The notes beneath the pieces are model-generated. The model worked only from the letters and a program-made list of their open reading frames with translations, searched no databases and was not told where the DNA came from. This document shows positions 26,108 through 34,854 of a stretch of 64,000 nucleotides of DNA, piece after piece (the first letter of the stretch is position 1; each line of letters opens with the position of its first letter). Source of the DNA: an uncultured Prevotellaceae bacterium (GTDB lineage: Bacteria; Bacteroidota; Bacteroidia; Bacteroidales; Bacteroidaceae); contig CACYME010000008.1 of the NCBI GenBank assembly GCA_902775475.1, positions 62,001 to 126,000 on the forward strand, written 5' to 3'. The position numbers and the translations under genes were made by a program.

Positions 26108-27646
26108 CTACTTGTAGCACTCGAAGATGCGGCCAACCATCTGGGCTGACATCTTCGGCGTGACGAGGCTTGCCAGCCACACCACGGGGAAGCCGCCGAG
26201 CATGGCGATGGCTCCGCAGTTGATGGGGTTGATGGGGTTGCCCAGCACCATGTTCACCACCGTGATGCCCACGCCCCAGACGAAGCAGGCCCAGACGGAG
26301 AGGCGGGTGACGCCGCGCCAGTAGAGCCCCAGCATGAACGGAGCGAGGAAAGCACCGGCCAAGGCTCCCCAGGAAATGCCCATGAGCTGGGCGATGAACG
26401 TGGGCGGGTTGAGGGCGATGAGCAGGGAGATAGCGATGAAGAACATGATGAGCACGCGCATGACCACCACCTTGCGGCGCTCCACGCGCTCGGCCACGAT
26501 GTCGTCGATGGTGCCCTCCTCCACCTCGCCGGGCAGCGACTTCTTGTCGCGGTAGATGAGGTCGAGCGTCATCGTGCTCGACGACGTCAGCACCAGCGAG
26601 GCCAGCGTCGACATCGACGCCGAGAGCACCAGCAGCACCACGAGGGCGATGAGCACGTCGGGCAGGGTGACGAGCATGGCGGGCACGATGCTGTCGAAGG
26701 CTATCTTGCCATCGACCATCACGGGGTCATAGAGGCGTCCGAAGCCACCCAGGAAGTAGCAGCCGCCAGCCACCACAAGGGCGAAGACGGTGCTGATGAC
26801 GGTGCCACGGCGGATGGCGCTCTCGTCGGTGATGCTGTAGAACTTGCCCACCATCTGGGGCAGGCCCCACGTGCCCAGCGAGGTGAGGATGACCACGCCG
26901 AGCAGTCCCCACGGGTCGGGGCCGAAGAGCGAGGCGAAGACGCCTGTACCGTTTGTTGCGTTGTCAACGCAACATACTGAACTGTCGGCGGGGATAGCGG
27001 ACAGCTTGCTGATGGCCTCGCTGAGTCCGCCCTGCGAGGCCAGCACGGCGGCGATGACAGCCACGATGCCGAAGAGCATGATGATGCCCTGGATGAAGTC
27101 GTTCATGGCCGTGGCCTTGTAGCCGCCCAGGATGACATAGACGGCCGTGAGGACGGCCATGATGATGACACAATATTCGTAGGGGATGCCGAAGCCCATC
27201 TCGAAGAGCGTGGAGATGCCCTTGTAGACGCCTGCCGTATAGGGAATGAGGAACACGAAGGCGATGATGGAGGCTGCCACTCGCAGCCCCTGGTCGTTGA
27301 AACGGGTGCCGAAGAAGTCGGGCATCGTGCGACTCTCGATGTGCTGTGTCATCAGCTTCGTCCGCCGGCCCAGGATGAGCCATGCCAGAAGCGAGCCGAT
27401 GACGGCATTGCCAATGCCTATCCACGTTGACGACAGGCCGTAGCGCCAGCCGAACTGTCCGGCATAGCCCACGAAAACCACGGCCGAGAAGTAGCTGGTG
27501 CCGTAGGCAAAGGCCGTCAGCCAGGGCCCCACGGCGCGTCCGCCGAGCACAAATCCGTCGACACTGCTGGCCTGCTTGCGCGAGTAGATGCCCACGCCCA
27601 CCATCACGACCAGAAAGATGATGGTCAGAAGAACTTTTATAATCAT
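26108..27646 (-). CDS. Sodium:solute symporter (SSS family)
   Basis: 512 aa with about 13 predicted membrane helices. Family features include the N-terminal helix followed by FVLGGRAVGPWLTAFAYGTSYFSA, the GYAGQFGWRYG segment, PDFFGTRF, and the mid-protein VYVILGGYKATAMNDFIQGI stretch that matches the SSS signature region. It couples Na+ entry to uptake of a small organic solute; the substrate (sugar, amino acid or carboxylate) cannot be read from sequence. It is the last gene after GH53 and a porin in the same orientation, which would suit sugar uptake. A 100-bp repeat-filled gap and a dedicated terminator separate and end it. Confidence 0.85.
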   Translation of the reverse strand: MIIKVLLTIIFLVVMVGVGIYSRKQASSVDGFVLGGRAVGPWLTAFAYGTSYFSAVVFVGYAGQFGWRYGLSSTWIGIGNAVIGSLLAWLILGRRTKLMTQHIESRTMPDFFGTRFNDQGLRVAASIIAFVFLIPYTAGVYKGISTLFEMGFGIPYEYCVIIMAVLTAVYVILGGYKATAMNDFIQGIIMLFGIVAVIAAVLASQGGLSEAISKLSAIPADSSVCCVDNATNGTGVFASLFGPDPWGLLGVVILTSLGTWGLPQMVGKFYSITDESAIRRGTVISTVFALVVAGGCYFLGGFGRLYDPVMVDGKIAFDSIVPAMLVTLPDVLIALVVLLVLSASMSTLASLVLTSSSTMTLDLIYRDKKSLPGEVEEGTIDDIVAERVERRKVVVMRVLIMFFIAISLLIALNPPTFIAQLMGISWGALAGAFLAPFMLGLYWRGVTRLSVWACFVWGVGITVVNMVLGNPINPINCGAIAMLGGFPVVWLASLVTPKMSAQMVGRIFECYK

Positions 27647-27659
27647 TTCCTTTTGTTTT

Positions 27660-27745
27660 TTTCGTTATGTCGTTATCACGCGTTATTTCGTTATAACGTT
27701 ATTTCGTTATTTCGTCATCTCGTTAAAACGTTATTTCGTCATCCC
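27660..27745. repeat. CGTTATTTCGTTAT oligomer repeat cluster
   Basis: The gap between the porin and the symporter is filled with variants of CGTTATTTCGT, including a short palindrome (CGTTATAACG). It is another short-oligomer repeat of the kind seen at 670, 2640, 19852 and 35345, with different words. Confidence 0.65.
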
Positions 27746-27749
27746 GCCC

Positions 27750-28817
27750 CTATTGCTTCGCCCAGTCGAAGCGCACCTGCATCTGCGCCATGATGGCATG
27801 GTTGGCCGTGTGGTGGAACTGTCCGCCAGCGGTCGATGCGCTCTTGTAGACATACTGCAGCTGGAAACGGTTCTTCTTGAAGAACCACCACTGCACGCCG
27901 AAGATGGCCTTGTGCTGGTCGTAGTCGAGGTCGGTGTTGAAGTTGAAATAGTCGTAGGAGCCCACCAGGTCAACGCCCTTGCCCAGCGGCACGTTGCCCG
28001 TCAGGTAGGCACCGCGGCTGGTGGTGTTCTTGTCCTTGCCCTCGAGGTACTCACCGTGCACGTTGAAGGCTGCCGACTTGTAGTCGAAACCCACCGTCCA
28101 GCGGTTGCGCTTGTAGTTCTCGCCCACGCCGATGGTGGGGTTATAGAGCGATGCCGCCACGGCATGGCCACGCCCTATCTGGCCGGTGGCCACGAGGTTC
28201 AGGCCCTTCACGGGACGCCATTCCAGTCGGCCGATGAAGTCCTTCTCGGCGTTCTGGTCCTTGCGGTTGATGCCCTGGCCGTTCATCACGTCCAGCTCGT
28301 AGCGCAGCTTCTGATTGTTGGTCTCGCCAAAGATGGACATGCCCAGGTCGCGGCCATACTGCACGCCGAGTAGCGGGTCGCTGCCGCAGCCCGTCAGGTA
28401 GGTGACGCCCTCGGAATAGACGTCGATGGCCTCCATGGCCGTTGGCGAGAGTGGATTTTCGTAGGAAAGACCGTTCTTGAATTGTCCAAGGCGCACGGTC
28501 AGCGCCTTGTTGCGGCTGAAGCGATAGTCCATGTAGTACTCCTGTACCACGCTGGAGAAGTCGTGCATGAAGAGAAACGACACACGGTCGGTGATTTTGG
28601 CATTCGCCCAGAAGAGGGTGCGCTTCAGCTCATAGGTGTTCACGTCGTTGCCGTCGCTGTGGGTGTAGTTGAAGCCGCCCTGCGCATAGCCATGCAGCTG
28701 AATGCGGTCGGCCACGTCCTTCAACCAGTCGGTGTTCTGTTGCCCCATGGCGGCAACACTGCTGAACACTGCCAGCACCGCTGCCAGTGTTCGGGTTTTG
28801 CAAGCTTTTCGTTTCAT
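27750..28817 (-). CDS. Phosphate-selective-type outer-membrane porin
   Basis: 355 aa from ATG 28817 with signal MKRKACKTRTLAAVLAVFSSVAAMGQ; the long upstream extension of the frame has no support. Mature sequence shows the porin O/P pattern: IQLHGYAQGGFNYTH, then alternating strands with ARAxL-like RTLFWANAKITDRVSFLFMHDF, and a barrel-closing strand ending MQVRFDWAKQ. Length fits a 16-strand barrel. These porins pass small anions or oligomers across the outer membrane; despite the family name, specificity varies. It sits between an extracytoplasmic GH53 and a symporter, so it may serve sugar uptake. Confidence 0.8.
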   Translation of the reverse strand: MKRKACKTRTLAAVLAVFSSVAAMGQQNTDWLKDVADRIQLHGYAQGGFNYTHSDGNDVNTYELKRTLFWANAKITDRVSFLFMHDFSSVVQEYYMDYRFSRNKALTVRLGQFKNGLSYENPLSPTAMEAIDVYSEGVTYLTGCGSDPLLGVQYGRDLGMSIFGETNNQKLRYELDVMNGQGINRKDQNAEKDFIGRLEWRPVKGLNLVATGQIGRGHAVAASLYNPTIGVGENYKRNRWTVGFDYKSAAFNVHGEYLEGKDKNTTSRGAYLTGNVPLGKGVDLVGSYDYFNFNTDLDYDQHKAIFGVQWWFFKKNRFQLQYVYKSASTAGGQFHHTANHAIMAQMQVRFDWAKQ

Positions 28818-28857
28818 TTTGTCATCTTTTTGAAAGAGTTTTTGTGCATTGCGGCGG

Positions 28858-28865
28858 CAAAGGTA
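28858..28865 (-). promoter_or_regulatory. -7 promoter box of the porin gene
   Basis: CAAAGGTA, read as TACCTTTG on the minus strand, 40 bp before ATG 28817. A CAAA (TTTG) about 20 bp further upstream fits the -33 element. Confidence 0.65.
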
Positions 28866-29034
28866 CGAATAAGCTGACAAAACGCCAAACTTTTCACGCA
28901 CTATTTGCGCAAAAAGACACAAAAAGCTGACATAAAGCTGACATAAAGCTATCAGAGTGGCTTGCAGTGCTGAATAAACCTGCCATGCAGACGTATGACA
29001 ACCTCCTGCTGCAGCTTGCTCAGGCAGCGCTCCG

Positions 29035-30135
29035 CTACCGATTCTCCACAAACGCTTCCATGATGACTGTGGGCGCAGCATTGTGGTCGAAGGCACCAAG
29101 CTTATAGCCGCCCGGCAGGCACTGCGGCTCCCAATAGAAGATGCCCCGGCAATGGCCGTCGGTCTCCGTCTGGGCCTCGCGGACGACACGCGTCAGCTGG
29201 CGGCGCCCTTCCTCCATCACCTCTGGGTGCTGTTCATCCACCTCGTAGCCCGTCTCCACAATCATCACGTCGCAATGATACTTCTGGCTGACATGGCGGA
29301 TGTTGGCCATGCAGTCTGTGATGATGTCGTCAGCCTTCAGCTCGGGGTGCCCTTCCATGGCCCAGTAGGGATAGAGCGACATGCCCACCATGTCGAACTT
29401 CCCACCGTATTTCAGGATGGTGTCCAGGTTGTGGTCGTAGAGGCTCTGCTGGTGGCCGCGGTCCAGATGGACGATGACGATGGCGTCGGGAAAGACCTCC
29501 TTCACGGCGTCGTAGCCTGTGCGGATGAAGCCGGCATACTGCTCCGGCTCAGTCTTGATGTGCCCCATGGAGTGCGTGATGGTGGTACGTCCCAGCGAGT
29601 CTTTCAGCTCCCATCCGCGCTCGTTGGTCTTCACGCTCCAGAGCATGCCGTTGGTGGTCTCGTTGCCCACCTGCACCCAGCGGGGACTGATGCCATTCTC
29701 CTTCAGCAGCGAGAGCACATCGATGGTGTGCGCCCGCAAATCCCGCTTCATCTCCTCGAAGGAGTGGCCGAGCCATGCCTTGGGGATGGGCTGCTTGGCG
29801 GGATCGGCCCACGAGTCGCTGTAGTGGAAGTCTACCATCAGGTCCATGCCCAGCGCCTTCGCCCGCTTGGCCATGGCCAGCAGCTCGTTCTTGTCGCACG
29901 AGCCACCACGCGGATTCACCCAAACCCGCATGCGGATGGCACTCATCTGGTAGTCGTTCTTCAGCAGCTCCAGACACTCGCGCTCTCGTCCCTGCCGGTC
30001 GTGGAACACCACGCCGCGCTGTTCCTGCCCCGTGAGGAAGCCCACGTCGGCTCCCTTCACAAAGTCCTTGCCAGCCGTCTGTGCCATCGCCCCTATCGGC
30101 AGCAATGTCATCAAAAGAAAGAATAGTCGCTTCAT
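29035..30135 (-). CDS. GH53 endo-beta-1,4-galactanase, exported
   Basis: 366 aa from ATG 30135, which gives a clean signal peptide (MKRLFFLLMTLLPIGAMAQ). An in-frame ATG at 30153 adds six residues. The barrel shows the GH53 hallmarks: GADVGFL near the start, RMRVWVNPRGG, MVDFHYSDSWADP, the acid/base Glu in WVQVGNET and the nucleophile Glu in IVETGY. The family cuts beta-1,4-galactan side chains of plant pectin and arabinogalactan type I. It is followed on the same strand by a porin and a sodium symporter, which may import the products. No SusC/SusD pair is nearby, so this is not a typical utilisation locus. Confidence 0.9.
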   Translation of the reverse strand: MKRLFFLLMTLLPIGAMAQTAGKDFVKGADVGFLTGQEQRGVVFHDRQGRERECLELLKNDYQMSAIRMRVWVNPRGGSCDKNELLAMAKRAKALGMDLMVDFHYSDSWADPAKQPIPKAWLGHSFEEMKRDLRAHTIDVLSLLKENGISPRWVQVGNETTNGMLWSVKTNERGWELKDSLGRTTITHSMGHIKTEPEQYAGFIRTGYDAVKEVFPDAIVIVHLDRGHQQSLYDHNLDTILKYGGKFDMVGMSLYPYWAMEGHPELKADDIITDCMANIRHVSQKYHCDVMIVETGYEVDEQHPEVMEEGRRQLTRVVREAQTETDGHCRGIFYWEPQCLPGGYKLGAFDHNAAPTVIMEAFVENR

Positions 30136-30190
30136 TGTTTTGTTATTAGCCATAGATGAGTCGTCTCATTTAGTTATTGGAAAGAAAAAA

Positions 30191-30231
30191 GCACAGCCAT
30201 TCCCCCTCGGCATGGGGAAAGTGGCTGCGCT
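30191..30231 (-). terminator. Intrinsic terminator of the TPR sensor-kinase gene
   Basis: GCACAGCCA...CCCC / GGGG...TGGCTGCGC stem with GC-rich centre. On the minus strand it is followed by TTTTTTCTTT. It lies between the kinase stop (30287) and the GH53 start. The centre resembles the GC-rich palindrome family. Confidence 0.75.
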
Positions 30232-30286
30232 AAGGTTGCAATGCGCTACGTAGAGCAGGATGCTCACGGAGCCGGCAGGATGCCTA

Positions 30287-31786
30287 CTACTCCGTCAGGT
30301 TCAGCACGAAGCGTGTGCCACGGGTGAATGCGGGGTCGATGGTGAGGTCGCCGTTCATCTTCTGAGCCATCTGCTTGCAGATAGGCAGCCCGAGACCGTC
30401 GCCAGTGGTGAGGTCGCGTATCTCGAGGAAAGGCTTGAACACGTCCTCGCGCTTCTCTTCGGGGATGCCCTCGCCGCTGTCGGTTACGAGGAACTGGTGG
30501 GTATGGGCACCACGCTTCTTGTAGTCGAGGGTAATCTTTCCGCCCTCGGGGGTGAACTCGGCGGCGTTGTTGAGCAGGTGGAGCAGGATGTGCGACACGT
30601 ACTCACGGTGAATCTTGGCGCTCATCTTGGGAGCGTTCACCGTCAGCGTGACGCCGCTCTTCACCTTCGGGCGAATCTGGTCCACCAGTGCCTCGCTGAA
30701 CTGCGGAATCTGCGTCTCTTCCAGCTCTATGTTGCCGCTGGGCGTGTTCTCCAGTTCCGAGAGCGTCTGCACGTGGTTCGAGAAGCTGAGCAGTGCCTTC
30801 ACCTCGGGCAGACGGCTGTCGAGCTTGCGCAGCGTGGGCTCCAGCTGTGCCGAGATGTTGCTGATGAACTTCGCCTTCAGGGCGTTGTTGTCGTTGGCCA
30901 GCTGGATGGTCTTCTTCTGCTTGCGCGTCAGCATGATGAAGCGCAGCAGCACGATAGCCCCGAGCACCAGTGCGGCGGCGAGTGCGGCGGCGAGGATGCA
31001 GAGGCCGATAATGATGGCCTTGCGCGTCGACAGCGAGCTGTCCTTCTCGGCGATGGAAGCCTCGTGGGTGGCAATCTGCTGCTGCAACGCCTCAATCTGC
31101 TCGGCATGCCGCAAGACACTCACGGAGTCCTTCCACTGCATATAGCTGGCATACGACTGTGCGACGAGGTTAGCGCTGCCCGACTTGCGCCCGTTGTCGA
31201 TGAGCGTCTTATAGACGGCCTCCACCTTGTCATATTCCTTCTCGGCGGTCAGCTTCGATGCCATCTGCCTGAAGACGGCGTCGCCCTGGGCGTTCTGCCC
31301 GAAGGTGTAGTAGCAGATGGCCTTGTTGTAGAGCAGGTCGTTCTTCAGGCTCTCGTCGTTGGCCGTATTGGCCTGCCCTTCCATGATGTTCAGCTGTTCC
31401 ATGGCACTGGCGGGCTTGCGCAGCTTGATGTACATCTGCATGCGCTCCTTGGTGCACAGATAGTGCAGCCCGGCCTTGGTGCTGCCGCTGGCCTGCTGGT
31501 CGTTGTTCACGGCCTGGTCCACGCGGCGCAGCAGCTCGAACGCCTCCTTGTAGAAGTTCTCCTTGTAATAGAGCGACACGGCCTTGGTGCCGCACTCCAC
31601 GGCCTGCTGCGTCTGCCCCTTGGTAGCATACTCATTGAAGGCATGGATGTAGAGCGAACGGGCCGAAGCGATGGTACCGGCAGCGTCGGCAGCCTCTGCG
31701 CGCTGCTGCAAGTCGCTCTTCTGTGCACTGGCCAGCATGCAGCCGAGCATCAGGCAGAAGAGTAGTGAAATAAACTTTCTGTTCAT
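30287..31786 (-). CDS. TPR-containing membrane sensor with histidine-kinase ATPase domain, His missing
   Basis: 499 aa: signal peptide (MNRKFISLLFCLMLGCMLASAQ), TPR-like helical repeats to about residue 215, a coiled coil, one membrane helix near 255-280, then a kinase-like core. The dimerisation helix reads KFISNISAQLEPTL; the position normally held by the phospho-accepting His of SHELRTPL-type boxes is Ala313. The ATP-binding part is intact: HLLNNAAEF (N box), VTDSGEGIP (G1), FKPF, GDGLGLPI (G2). No response regulator gene is adjacent. It may bind ATP without autophosphorylating, act on a partner kinase, or use another residue. The promoter box is at 31856. Confidence 0.8.
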   Translation of the reverse strand: MNRKFISLLFCLMLGCMLASAQKSDLQQRAEAADAAGTIASARSLYIHAFNEYATKGQTQQAVECGTKAVSLYYKENFYKEAFELLRRVDQAVNNDQQASGSTKAGLHYLCTKERMQMYIKLRKPASAMEQLNIMEGQANTANDESLKNDLLYNKAICYYTFGQNAQGDAVFRQMASKLTAEKEYDKVEAVYKTLIDNGRKSGSANLVAQSYASYMQWKDSVSVLRHAEQIEALQQQIATHEASIAEKDSSLSTRKAIIIGLCILAAALAAALVLGAIVLLRFIMLTRKQKKTIQLANDNNALKAKFISNISAQLEPTLRKLDSRLPEVKALLSFSNHVQTLSELENTPSGNIELEETQIPQFSEALVDQIRPKVKSGVTLTVNAPKMSAKIHREYVSHILLHLLNNAAEFTPEGGKITLDYKKRGAHTHQFLVTDSGEGIPEEKREDVFKPFLEIRDLTTGDGLGLPICKQMAQKMNGDLTIDPAFTRGTRFVLNLTE

Positions 31787-31855
31787 CTTAGTTATATAAT
31801 AATGTTTTTATCATCAAAGCCAGACTATCGTCCTTTACTCCCTTCATTACTTGTG

Positions 31856-31863
31856 CAAAGGTA
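31856..31863 (-). promoter_or_regulatory. -7 promoter box of the TPR sensor-kinase gene
   Basis: CAAAGGTA (TACCTTTG on the minus strand), 69 bp before ATG 31786. The long leader is AT-rich. Confidence 0.55.
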
Positions 31864-31903
31864 AGAAATTCTCCCGTTACGGCCAAATTTTTCCATTACT
31901 TTC

Positions 31904-32356
31904 TCACATGAACGGCTGCGAAAGGAAGATGAGCACCACGTAGCGGAAAATCTTGCCGAGGGTGATGGCGACGAAGGTGATGACGGGATTGGCACGCATC
32001 AGTCCGAGCAGGATGGTGATGGCGCTGCCCAGCAGGGGCACGAAGGCGAAGAAGCCCATCCAGGCACCCCGCCCCGCCATGAAGCGCCGGGCGCGGTCCA
32101 TGCTCTGCGGCGACACGTGCAGGTATTTCTCGAACCACTCCTGCTTGCCCAGCCGCCCGATGCAGTAGTTCACCACCGACCCCAGCACGTTGCCCACGGT
32201 GCCGTAGGCGGTCAGCAGCCACGGGTCGAGGCCTGCTGCCATCAGCCCCAGCATGACGGCCTCGCTGGAGAACGGGAAGAAGCTGCCAGCCAGGAAGGCT
32301 GCCAGCAGCATCCCCCAGTAGCCGTAGCTTTGTAGCAGTTCGATGATGGCATCCAT
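31904..32356 (-). CDS. YqaA/DedA-like small membrane protein
   Basis: 150 aa with about four membrane helices. The VTT/DedA-type pattern is visible: GMLLAAFLAGSFFPFSSEAVMLGLMAAG near the start, an internal GNVLGSVVNYCIGR, and GFFAFVPLLGSAITILLGLMR with the reentrant-type sequence. Size and motifs match the short YqaA branch, proposed to act in lipid or undecaprenyl-phosphate handling at the inner membrane. Ten bases separate it from the membrane protein gene upstream, so they share a transcript. Confidence 0.75.
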   Translation of the reverse strand: MDAIIELLQSYGYWGMLLAAFLAGSFFPFSSEAVMLGLMAAGLDPWLLTAYGTVGNVLGSVVNYCIGRLGKQEWFEKYLHVSPQSMDRARRFMAGRGAWMGFFAFVPLLGSAITILLGLMRANPVITFVAITLGKIFRYVVLIFLSQPFM

Positions 32357-32366
32357 GAGTTAGGAA

Positions 32367-33341
32367 TTAGTACATGAGAATCAGGTTCATGACGGTGATA
32401 GCGAAGGCGAGGGCCAGGACCACGAAGAACAGGATGTTGCTGAGCCGCGAATGGGTGAACGTGACGGCATGGGCGATGAGCGGACTGGCGAACACGAAGC
32501 TGAGCCGCATGTACACGTCGAAATGCTGGTAGAACAGAGCCGCGAGCAGCAGCGAGACGACGGCAAGGGTGGCAAAGCCCCCATAGAGGAGGCGGATGCG
32601 AATCTTATCCTCGAAGCTGCGCTGCCAGAAGTGTACGATGCCCCCAATGGTGAGCACCAGCGTGAAGAGCCATGTGGCGGCCCCCTCCAACCTCCCCCAG
32701 TTGGGGGAGGCTGCTGCGCCAGGGAATGCCGTGAGGCCTGCCTCCCCCAGCTGGGGGAGGTTGGAGGGGGCCTCCGCCAGCCCGGTAAAGTGGTCGAGCA
32801 GCGGCTGGAAGTCCTGCTGATAGACCAGCCAGAGCAGCGACAGCCAGTAGGGGGTGGCCAGTCCGATGAGCGACGCCAGCCATGTGCGCAGGCTGAGCGA
32901 CTGCAGCTGTGTGGCCATGAGCAGCCACAGCAGCGGCACGTAGTAGAATGTCTGCACGAAGAACAGGCTACCCACCCCGAGGGCAAGGAAGCCATAGAAG
33001 GTGAGTCCGGCAGCAGTGGGGTCCTGGTAGGTCTGCAGGAGCATGAGCATGGCCAACACGAAGGCCAGCTGCATGACGCCAGCGTCGAGCGATGGCAGGA
33101 GGAAGCAGGCGGTGCAGGTGAGCACGATGAACGATGCCGACACCATGCGACTGCGCACCCGCAGCAGCGCATTCTGGTTGCTCAGCTCCACCAGCAGGTA
33201 GACGGTGAGGGCAAAGCAGCCCAGCTGAATCCACAACGAATGGCTCAGCAGGCCACTCAGCAGCCATACCACCACGCCGGTGAATGCCGCCACGGGCAGC
33301 GTCAGGCCGCTCTCGGCTATCCTATTCTGAAGTTGCTTCAT
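32367..33341 (-). CDS. Polytopic membrane protein of unknown function (DUF6427-like)
   Basis: 324 aa with about eight to ten membrane helices (GVVVWLLSGLLSHSLWIQLGCFAL, GFLALGVGSLFFVQTFYYVPLLWLLM, IRLLYGGFATLAVVSLLLAALF). Pattern and neighbours look like an uncharacterised Bacteroidota inner-membrane family. A loop near residues 190-222 (APSNLPQLGEAG...ASPNWGRLEGAA) is built from two oppositely oriented GC-rich palindromes in frame, so it is probably an acquired insertion rather than conserved sequence. Lies just downstream of purD on the minus strand. Confidence 0.6.
   Translation of the reverse strand: MKQLQNRIAESGLTLPVAAFTGVVVWLLSGLLSHSLWIQLGCFALTVYLLVELSNQNALLRVRSRMVSASFIVLTCTACFLLPSLDAGVMQLAFVLAMLMLLQTYQDPTAAGLTFYGFLALGVGSLFFVQTFYYVPLLWLLMATQLQSLSLRTWLASLIGLATPYWLSLLWLVYQQDFQPLLDHFTGLAEAPSNLPQLGEAGLTAFPGAAASPNWGRLEGAATWLFTLVLTIGGIVHFWQRSFEDKIRIRLLYGGFATLAVVSLLLAALFYQHFDVYMRLSFVFASPLIAHAVTFTHSRLSNILFFVVLALAFAITVMNLILMY
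32681..32772. repeat. Two inverted GC-rich palindromes inside a membrane-protein gene
   Basis: CCTCCAACCTCCCCCAGTTG (from 32684) and CTCCCCCAGCTGGGGGAG (from 32741) followed by GTTGGAGGGGG. Each is palindromic and together they form a larger inverted pair. Both are read in frame. Confidence 0.8.
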
Positions 33342-33353
33342 GATTCTTTATCA

Positions 33354-33386
33354 AAATGAGAAATGAGGGCCCTCATTCCTCATTTC
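33354..33386. terminator. AAATGAG palindrome between purD and the membrane-protein gene
   Basis: AAATGAGAAATGAGG-GCCC-TCATTCCTCATTT is a near-perfect palindrome ending in TTCTTTA. It fills the 52-bp gap between the purD stop (33394) and the next ATG (33341). It may attenuate transcription, or be another oligomer repeat. Confidence 0.55.
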
Positions 33387-33393
33387 TTTAGTC

Positions 33394-34662
33394 TTACAGG
33401 TCTGCTCCGATGTCGCGGCGGAAGTATTTGCCTTCAAACTCTATCTTCCCGGCCTCGGTGAACGACTTGCGGAGGGCCTCGGCCTTGTCCTTACCGTAGG
33501 ACGAGACGGCGATGACACGGCCACCGGCCGTCACCACCTGGCCGTCCTTCAGCGCCGTGCCGGCATGGAAGACGGTGCTGCCCTCCACGCGCTCGATGCC
33601 CGTGATGGGATAGCCCTTCTTGTAGGCCTGCGGATAGCCCCCCGAGACGAGCATCACGCACACGGCAGCCCGCTCGTCGAACTCGATGGTGCGCTCGTCG
33701 AGGTTGCCCTCGGCCACGCCCTGCAGCAGGTCCACGAGGTCGCTCTTCAGGCGCAGCATCACGGTCTCCGTCTCCGGGTCGCCCATGCGGCAGTTGTACT
33801 CGATGACCATCGGCTCGCCAGCCACGTTGATGAGCCCGAAGAAGATGAAGCCCTTATAGAGGATGCCCTCCTGGCGCAGTCCGCTGACGGTGGGGCGGAT
33901 GATGCGGTCTTCCACCTTCTGCATCCACTCCTTCGTGGCGAAGGGCACGGGCGAGACGCTGCCCATGCCGCCGGTGTTCAGGCCGGTGTCGCCCTCGCCG
34001 ATGCGCTTGTAGTCCTTCGCCTCGGGCAGAATCTTGTAGTGCTCGCCATCGGTGAGCACGAACACCGAGCACTCGATGCCGCTGAGGAACTCCTCGATGA
34101 CCACTCGGCTGGAGGCATTGCCGAACATGCCGCCGAGCATCTCCTTCAGCTCCTGCTTGGCCTCGTCGAGGGTGGGCAGGATGAGCACGCCCTTGCCGGC
34201 GCAGAGGCCGTCGGCCTTCAGCACGTAGGGGGGCTGCAGGGTCTCTAAGAAGGCGAGGCCCTCATGCAGGTGCTCGCCGTCGAAGGTCTCGTAGCGGGCG
34301 GTGGGAATGTTGTGGCGCTTCATGAACGCCTTGGCGAAGTCTTTCGACCCCTCGAGCACGGCACCCTGCTTCGACGGCCCGATGACGGGAATGCCGCTGG
34401 TGCGCCCATCGGCCTTCAGGTCGTCGTAGATGCCCTTCACCAGCGGGTCCTCGGGGCCTACCACCACCATGTCAATCTGCTCATTGACGCAGAACTGCTT
34501 CACGGCCTCGAAGTCGTCGGCCTTCATGCTCACGTTGGTGCCCACAGTAGTGGTGCCGGCATTGCCGGGAGCAATAAAAAGTTTCTCACACTGCTCGCTC
34601 TGGGCGATTTTCCATGCCAGGGCGTGCTCACGGCCGCCGCTGCCTAAGAGTAAAATCTTCAT
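33394..34662 (-). CDS. purD: Phosphoribosylamine-glycine ligase
   Basis: 422 aa, the usual full length. The N-terminal domain starts [19 protein letters not shown], and the ATP-grasp region includes [44 protein letters not shown] and [12 protein letters not shown] with the metal-binding Glu and Asn. It joins phosphoribosylamine and glycine, the second step of purine synthesis. It stands alone rather than in a purine operon. Promoter box at 34713. Confidence 0.95.
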   Translation of the reverse strand: MKILLLGSGGREHALAWKIAQSEQCEKLFIAPGNAGTTTVGTNVSMKADDFEAVKQFCVNEQIDMVVVGPEDPLVKGIYDDLKADGRTSGIPVIGPSKQGAVLEGSKDFAKAFMKRHNIPTARYETFDGEHLHEGLAFLETLQPPYVLKADGLCAGKGVLILPTLDEAKQELKEMLGGMFGNASSRVVIEEFLSGIECSVFVLTDGEHYKILPEAKDYKRIGEGDTGLNTGGMGSVSPVPFATKEWMQKVEDRIIRPTVSGLRQEGILYKGFIFFGLINVAGEPMVIEYNCRMGDPETETVMLRLKSDLVDLLQGVAEGNLDERTIEFDERAAVCVMLVSGGYPQAYKKGYPITGIERVEGSTVFHAGTALKDGQVVTAGGRVIAVSSYGKDKAEALRKSFTEAGKIEFEGKYFRRDIGADL

Positions 34663-34712
34663 CTTCTATATAACTAAGTTATTTCGCTTTCGTTGCTTCG
34701 GAAAGTTGGATG

Positions 34713-34720
34713 CAAAGGTA
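34713..34720 (-). promoter_or_regulatory. -7 promoter box of purD
   Basis: CAAAGGTA (TACCTTTG on the minus strand), 50 bp before ATG 34662. Confidence 0.6.
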
Positions 34721-34854
34721 CGAATAAGCGAGGAAAACGCAAAGGAAAAACGTTTTTTTCTTTCATTTTTGTTCCCGAACCGAAATTTTCTTTCATTTAT
34801 TCCGAGGAATGAGCAAGTTCCTGGCTCGGCTCGTCCTTTCTTAATATTAATTAA

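Noticed and set aside
28818-29189. N-terminal extension of the porin frame
   Set aside because: It contains the promoter box and lacks a signal peptide, while ATG 28817 gives a normal one.
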